Shown here in pieces: positions 36,718 through 40,692 of a stretch of 40,692 bases of DNA (positions are counted from its first letter, which is position 1; each line of letters opens with the position of its first letter). A model generated the notes under the pieces. The model saw only the letters and a list, made by a program, of their open reading frames with translations. It had not been told where the DNA came from and did not search any database. The translations under genes and the position numbers were made by a program. This DNA is from Acidobacteriota bacterium (GTDB taxonomy: Bacteria > Acidobacteriota > Terriglobia > 20CM-2-55-15): assembly GCA_022821145.1 (NCBI GenBank), contig JAJEEE010000016.1, positions 1 to 40,692 on the forward strand, read 5' to 3'.

Positions 36718-36787
36718 GTACCCGCGGCGTTCCTCGCCGCGGGTGAACAACGAGGCGGTCGCCGAGGCGTCAGTCCAAGAAAATGAC
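36718..36787 (+). repeat. Dispersed hairpin repeat between SLC13 gene and cstA
   Basis: CCCGCGGCG, TTCCT, CGCCGCGGG (36721-36743), then GTGAACAACGAGGCGGTCG and the tail GAGGCGTCAGTCCAAGAAAA, the closest match to the array tail at 700-722. As there, the tail points to the 3' end of a minus-strand gene 45 bases away. The rest of 36538-36832 has nothing recognisable apart from the cstA leader. Confidence 0.8.
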
Positions 36788-36832
36788 CCGTTCAGTCGAC
36801 CTCGGCGTTGACGAAGCCGGACGAAAAACACC

Positions 36833-38335
36833 TCAACCCAGGAACGACGAAACAGCCCCGAAGTACAGCAGCACCACCGCCGGCACGACGACGATCGCCA
36901 CCAGGTCCATCACGATCCCGTAACGAATCATCTTCGTGAGGGGCACTTTCCCGCTCGAGTACACGATGGCGTTGGGCGGCGTCGAGACCGGCAGGGTCAC
37001 CGACACGCATGCCGCCAGGCTGGCCGCCACCGCCGGTGCGATGGGATTGACGCCGGCGGCCTGCGCGATCGAGATCACGACGGGAATCGCGATGTTGGCC
37101 GCCGCCGTGTTCGACATGGTCTCGGACATGGTCGTCGCGAACACCGCCGAGGTCAGCGTGAGCGCCACCAACGAGGACACGCCGAGCGTGCTCGTGATGC
37201 CGGTCCCCAGCGCCTCGGCCAGTCCCGTCCGGAAGGCCATCTGACCCAGGGCCAGCCCCCCGCCGAACAGGAGCACCGTTCCCCAATCGATCCGGGCCGC
37301 TTCCGACCAGGTGATCGTCGACCGTCGGCGCCGATCGATCGGCATCACGAACAGGAGCGCCGCGCCTGCGATCGCCGCGACCGAGATGGGGACGGCCGCC
37401 GAAACCGTCGAGGCCACGGGATGCCCGGCGCCGAGAACGAGCGACAGGAGGCCGGGCACGATCCACAGCGTCACCGTGATCAGGAACGCCGCCAGCACGT
37501 TCTTCTCGCCCCTCTTCCAGTCCCCGAGGGCCGCCTTGCGTTCCGCGATGATGCGCTCGGCGCCGGGCACCTCGCCCACGCCCCGAGCGCCGATCCGGTT
37601 CATGTAGACGACGAGAAAAACCATCAGGAGCAACGAGATCGGCACGCCGAACGTCATCCACTCGACGAACGTGATCTGGACACCGACAAACTCGTTCACC
37701 ATGCCGACGGCGATCACGTTCGGCGGCGTCCCCACGATGGTAGCCATCCCGCCCACGGAGCACCCGTAAGCCATGGCCAGCATGAGCGCCATTCCGTAAC
37801 GCGGGGACACGCCGCCCTCGGACTCCATGAACGCCACCAGCGACAGGCCGACGGGCAGCAGCATGGCGGCGGTCGCCGTGTTGCTCATCCAGGCGGAGAT
37901 GAACGCCGCGATGCCGGCGTACGCGGCCAGAATCCGCCCCGGGCGGGCGCCGATCAGGCGCCACGACATGACGCCGTAGGCGATCCTCTCGTTCAACCTG
38001 TGGACGAAGATGGCCTGGGCGATGATGAAGCTGCCGATGAACAGGAAGATGAGCGGATCGGCGAACGGGGCGAACGCCTCGCGCGCCGGCGCCACGCCGA
38101 GCACGACCGCCAGCGCGGGGCCCAGCAGCGCGGTCACCGGCAACGGCACGACCTCGGTGACCCACAGCGTGATCACCACGGCCATCACGGCGGCCAGACG
38201 TTGCGCCTCCGGGTCCAGCGAGCCGAGCGGAGCCGACAGGATCAACACGAAGAGCGCGGGCGCCAGAACGATGCCGGCGCGGCGCCGAAGCCTGTCGAAT
38301 CGCGTGGCCTCCGCCGCTTGCCCGGGCGACGTCAC
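36833..38335 (-). CDS. SLC13/DASS-family anion symporter
   Basis: A 500-aa divalent anion:Na+ symporter with about 11-12 helices. Both signature regions occur: AWMSNTATAAMLLPVG in the N-terminal half and LPVSTPPNAIVYSSG in the C-terminal half, the two SNT/STPPN motifs that bind sodium and carboxylate. GTG 38335 overlaps the thiF stop (GTGA). The family moves C4-dicarboxylates, sulfate or phosphate; the substrate cannot be read here, although the presence of mdh 3 kb away fits dicarboxylates. Confidence 0.92.
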   Translation of the reverse strand: MTSPGQAAEATRFDRLRRRAGIVLAPALFVLILSAPLGSLDPEAQRLAAVMAVVITLWVTEVVPLPVTALLGPALAVVLGVAPAREAFAPFADPLIFLFIGSFIIAQAIFVHRLNERIAYGVMSWRLIGARPGRILAAYAGIAAFISAWMSNTATAAMLLPVGLSLVAFMESEGGVSPRYGMALMLAMAYGCSVGGMATIVGTPPNVIAVGMVNEFVGVQITFVEWMTFGVPISLLLMVFLVVYMNRIGARGVGEVPGAERIIAERKAALGDWKRGEKNVLAAFLITVTLWIVPGLLSLVLGAGHPVASTVSAAVPISVAAIAGAALLFVMPIDRRRRSTITWSEAARIDWGTVLLFGGGLALGQMAFRTGLAEALGTGITSTLGVSSLVALTLTSAVFATTMSETMSNTAAANIAIPVVISIAQAAGVNPIAPAVAASLAACVSVTLPVSTPPNAIVYSSGKVPLTKMIRYGIVMDLVAIVVVPAVVLLYFGAVSSFLG

Positions 38336-39360
38336 GAACCGACCATCCGGGAGTAGACGGCCCGGGCCACCGACGGTTCCTCCGTTCCCCGGACGATCGC
38401 CCGCCCGTCGCGAAACAGCGTCAGCTCGAAACCCTCCGCCGCGCACCGCAAAAGGAACTCGTTGGATTCCACGGGGCCGAACACCTCCAGAGACCGGCCC
38501 AGTGTATCCAGGTCCAACTCCGAACGCGACCCGGGAATCAACTGAACCGCGTTCCGGCCGCACATCGTGATCGCGCGCACCGGCTCGGTGTGGAGGTAGT
38601 CGAAGCGCCCGCCCTCGCAGAGCGGGCACGCCCGGCGCAATTCCGCCTCCGGACGGAGCGTCTGGAACCGGAGCGACCAGACATCGATCGAAGCGAGGCG
38701 GACATCTCCGCCCGCCAGCCGGCCCGTCAGGCGCCGCAGCGCCGCGGCCACGGCCACGGACGCGAGGGCCGCCGTGGCCGGTGCGATGACGCCCGCCGTG
38801 TCGCACGTCGGCGATGAGCCGGCCGCCGGCATGTTTCCGACGACGCAACGCAGGCAGGGACCGTCGGGCACGACGGGCATGACCAACCCGTAACTCCCGA
38901 CGGCGGCGGTATAGATCCAGGGAATCCGCGCCTTCCGGCACGCGTCGTTCAGAACGAAACGGGTCTCGAAGTTGTCGAGGCCGTCCATGACCAGGTCCAG
39001 GCCTTCCAGCCACCCCTCGACGTTCGAGCCGTTGAGGTCGTCGACGGTCGCCTGGATCGCGGTCCGCGAATTGATCCGTTTCAACCGCCGCTCGGCCGCC
39101 ACGGCCTTGGGCAGGCGCCGCCGTGCGTCGCTCTCGTCGTACAGGGTCTGCCGATGAAGGTTCGAAAACTCCACCAGGTCGCGGTCGATCAGACGCAGCG
39201 CGCCGACGCCGGCGCGCGCAAGCTGCTCGGCCATGACGCCGCCGAGGGCGCCGAGGCCGACGACGCCGACCGACGCGCGGTCGATGGCTTCCTGTCCGGC
39301 GGCGCCGATCGGGGCGAAACGGACTTGCCGGGAATAGCGCTCCGCTTCAGCTCCGGACAC
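38332..39360 (-). CDS. ThiF/MoeB-family adenylyltransferase
   Basis: A 342-aa E1-like enzyme. GLGALGG (35-41) starts the Rossmann fold; DRDLVEFSNLHRQ, LNGSNVEGW and MDGLDNFETR form the ATP site; zinc cysteines are C169/C172 and C245/C248; SPTCDTAGV places a possible catalytic cysteine at C186. The last ~75 residues (CGRNAVQLIPGSR onward) extend the fold; no rhodanese domain. Such enzymes adenylate a ubiquitin-like sulfur carrier (MoaD, ThiS). GTG 39360 lies inside the fic gene end (14-base overlap). No moaD/thiS partner is next to it. Confidence 0.9.
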   Translation of the reverse strand: MSGAEAERYSRQVRFAPIGAAGQEAIDRASVGVVGLGALGGVMAEQLARAGVGALRLIDRDLVEFSNLHRQTLYDESDARRRLPKAVAAERRLKRINSRTAIQATVDDLNGSNVEGWLEGLDLVMDGLDNFETRFVLNDACRKARIPWIYTAAVGSYGLVMPVVPDGPCLRCVVGNMPAAGSSPTCDTAGVIAPATAALASVAVAAALRRLTGRLAGGDVRLASIDVWSLRFQTLRPEAELRRACPLCEGGRFDYLHTEPVRAITMCGRNAVQLIPGSRSELDLDTLGRSLEVFGPVESNEFLLRCAAEGFELTLFRDGRAIVRGTEEPSVARAVYSRMVGS

Positions 39361-39967
39361 GGTCCAGCTCCCTCACCATGCACCGGTAGATCGCACGCAC
39401 CAGCGGCTCGGTCTGCATCGCGATCGCCCGGGACAGAATCTCGTCGAACTCCTCGAGTTGTTCCGGGAGGACGAAGAAGGGCGGATATCCGGCCTTCAGG
39501 AGATACGCGTTGGCGAAGACGACGGACGCGGTCCGGTTGCCGAAGTCGAACGGCCAGATATCGATCAGACGGGTCAACGCCAGGGCCGCGCGTTCGATGG
39601 GATGGAGTTCGGCCACGCTCTCCACGCCCAGCCATTTCTCGAAGTTGTCCAGCGCCGGCTCCACGAACCGGGGTTCCGGGCAATCCTGTCCCGGAAAAAC
39701 GGCGGGATGGGTCGCCGTCCGCAGCCGCCCGGCTCCCGGGCGCCCTTCGAACAGAACGCCGTGAAGCCCGACGAGACCCTTCTTGGAGAATTCCCTGACG
39801 CCGCGGAGCGCCGCCGCCGCGTTCCGGGCGTCCTCGCCGTGGTCCAGCAACCGGTCGAATCGGTCGAGGCAGCCTTCCACGTCTCCCGGACCGATCGCGT
39901 CGAGCGCGGGAAACGGGCGCCCGCTCCGAAACGTCGAGTCCGAATGGATCGGGAGATCCCGCATCAT
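39347..39967 (-). CDS. Degenerate Fic-domain protein
   Basis: A 206-aa protein with a Fic-like fold. The alpha-helical lead GLVGLHGVLFEGRPGAGRLRT (about 65-84) and the stretch ERAALALTRLIDIWPFDFGNRTASVVFANAYLLKAGYPPF correspond to the active-site region of Fic AMP-transferases. The catalytic motif HPFxxGNGR reads WPFDFGNR: the His is Trp (W138) and one Gly is missing, so AMPylation or phosphocholination is unlikely. It overlaps smpB by four bases (ATGA) and thiF by 14. A structural or regulatory role with the ThiF protein is an inference from this coupling. Confidence 0.75.
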   Translation of the reverse strand: MMRDLPIHSDSTFRSGRPFPALDAIGPGDVEGCLDRFDRLLDHGEDARNAAAALRGVREFSKKGLVGLHGVLFEGRPGAGRLRTATHPAVFPGQDCPEPRFVEPALDNFEKWLGVESVAELHPIERAALALTRLIDIWPFDFGNRTASVVFANAYLLKAGYPPFFVLPEQLEEFDEILSRAIAMQTEPLVRAIYRCMVRELDRVRS

Positions 39968-40413
39968 CGCTCCCGGACGGCCTGGCGCGCTTCGCGGTCG
40001 ATCGTGCGCCGCCGCTCCCGCTCGCGCTTGTCATAGGTCTTCCGGCCCCTGGCCAGCGCCAGCTCGCACTTGATGCGGCCGTTCTTCAGGTACATGCGCG
40101 TCGGAACCAGCGTCTGCCCCTTTTCGGTCGTGCGGCCGATCAGGCGGCGGATCTCGGAGCGATGGAGCAGGAGCTTGCGCACGCGCAGCGGCTCGTGATT
40201 GGTCCAGTTCCCGTGCGAAAACGGGCTGATGTGGCAGTTGAGAAGCCAGACCTCGCCGCCCTTCACCAGGCCGTAGGCGTCCTTCAGGTTGACGCGGCCG
40301 GCCTTGGCCGACTTCACCTCGGTGCCGGTCAGTGCGACGCCGGCCTCCACCTTCTCCAGGAACTCGTATTCGCGCGACGCCTGGCGGTTCACCGCAAGGA
40401 CCGAATCGCTCAC
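39964..40413 (-). CDS. smpB: SsrA-binding protein SmpB
   Basis: A 149-aa SmpB, the tmRNA partner in ribosome rescue. NRQASREYEFLEKVEAGVALTGTEVKS, DAYGLVKGGEVWLLNCHISPF and the C-terminal basic tail RGRKTYDKRERERRR are characteristic. The GTG 40413 overlaps the stop of the upstream reading frame (GTGA). It precedes fic and thiF in one tight run, unlike the more usual rnr-smpB arrangement. Confidence 0.96.
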   Translation of the reverse strand: MSDSVLAVNRQASREYEFLEKVEAGVALTGTEVKSAKAGRVNLKDAYGLVKGGEVWLLNCHISPFSHGNWTNHEPLRVRKLLLHRSEIRRLIGRTTEKGQTLVPTRMYLKNGRIKCELALARGRKTYDKRERERRRTIDREARQAVRER

Positions 40414-40692
40414 CGGGGCGGCGCCGGCGACGGGTTCGGCGGCGGGAACGGAAGGCCCGGAGCGCCGGGGGGCGGCGCCGGAGCCTGCTTGTTCAGGTCC
40501 ATGATGGGCGGCGAGGTGTTGCCGAAGATGCTCGGCTGGTCGCCCGTGGCCGGCGCGACGGCGCCCGGGAACGCGCCCTGCCCCGGAACGGGCGGCGCGG
40601 CCGGGGGCGGCTCGCCGTCTCGGGCCGAAGCTCCGATGATGGCGCCTAACGGCGTCTGTATGACCGATGGCGCCGCGACGGCCGCGCCCGGA
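40410..40692 (-). CDS. C-terminal part of a proline-rich protein, cut by window end
   Basis: An open frame entering from beyond the window and ending with TGA overlapping the smpB start. The visible ~93 residues are Pro/Ala/Gly-rich (APPVPGQGAFPGAVAPATGD, then PAPPPGAPGLPF) and end in PAPPR; no motif is seen. Probably the low-complexity tail of a secreted or membrane protein. The coupling with smpB and steady frame support a real gene. Confidence 0.55.
   Translation of the reverse strand, partial: PGAAVAAPSVIQTPLGAIIGASARDGEPPPAAPPVPGQGAFPGAVAPATGDQPSIFGNTSPPIMDLNKQAPAPPPGAPGLPFPPPNPSPAPPR

Noticed and set aside
36833-39013. 726-codon frame fusing the symporter with an N-terminal extension
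   Set aside because: The extension overlaps thiF in another frame; GTG 38335 in a GTGA overlap starts the membrane protein properly.

Overview
High-GC bacterial chromosome segment with a diderm (Gram-negative) gene set: MreBCD/PBP2/RodA, an RNase G/E enzyme, a periplasmic PpiD/SurA-like folding factor, a Tat/Sec-exported respiratory complex and many secreted proteins. The lineage cannot be fixed from the sequence. The alternative-complex-III-type gene cluster, a DUF6152 protein and two paralogous secreted proteins of about 330 aa fit an Acidobacteriota-like (Vicinamibacteria-type) organism; that is an inference from family memory, not a search.

Layout. (1) 1-755: tandem array of a 255-bp non-coding repeat made of paired inverted hairpins; the family recurs at 15.35-15.59, 28.63-28.71 and 36.72-36.79 kb. 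(2) 756-7626, minus: probable operon for a secreted 330-aa protein, a DUF6152 protein and a quinol-oxidising/reducing complex (actA, split actB, actC, actD). (3) 7701-11557, minus: secreted beta-helix protein, two tandemly duplicated 74-aa membrane coiled-coil proteins and a paralogue of the 330-aa protein. (4) 11634-15288, minus: phoH-ybeY-corC-era housekeeping operon. (5) 15615-16902: an intact tRNA-Ser(GGA) with its promoter, then an AT-rich patch, a PIN toxin and a small partner gene, then a second diverged copy of promoter plus tRNA with two stem mismatches. (6) 16967-21062, plus: lipid kinase, K+ channel, SRP RNA, dnaX-ybaB-recR. (7) 21083-24668, minus: rng-lipA-nifU-like. (8) 25130-30737, minus: mreB-mreC-(repeat)-mreD-mrdA-rodA cell-shape cluster. 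(9) 30955-34830: PpiD-like foldase, a 166-bp MITE with perfect 23-bp inverted termini touching the stop codon of malate dehydrogenase, and a pyruvoyl-dependent arginine decarboxylase. (10) 34858-40692, minus: CstA carbon-starvation transporter, then a tightly overlapping run: proline-rich tail protein, smpB, degenerate Fic protein, ThiF/MoeB, SLC13 symporter.

How it works together: most of the window is core metabolism and cell biology (respiration, ribosome maturation and rescue, clamp loading and recombination, cell elongation, lipoate and Fe-S assembly). The accessory signal lies in the repeat family, the tRNA/PIN insertion, the MITE, the smpB-fic-thiF-transporter operon and the poorly described secreted proteins next to the respiratory complex.
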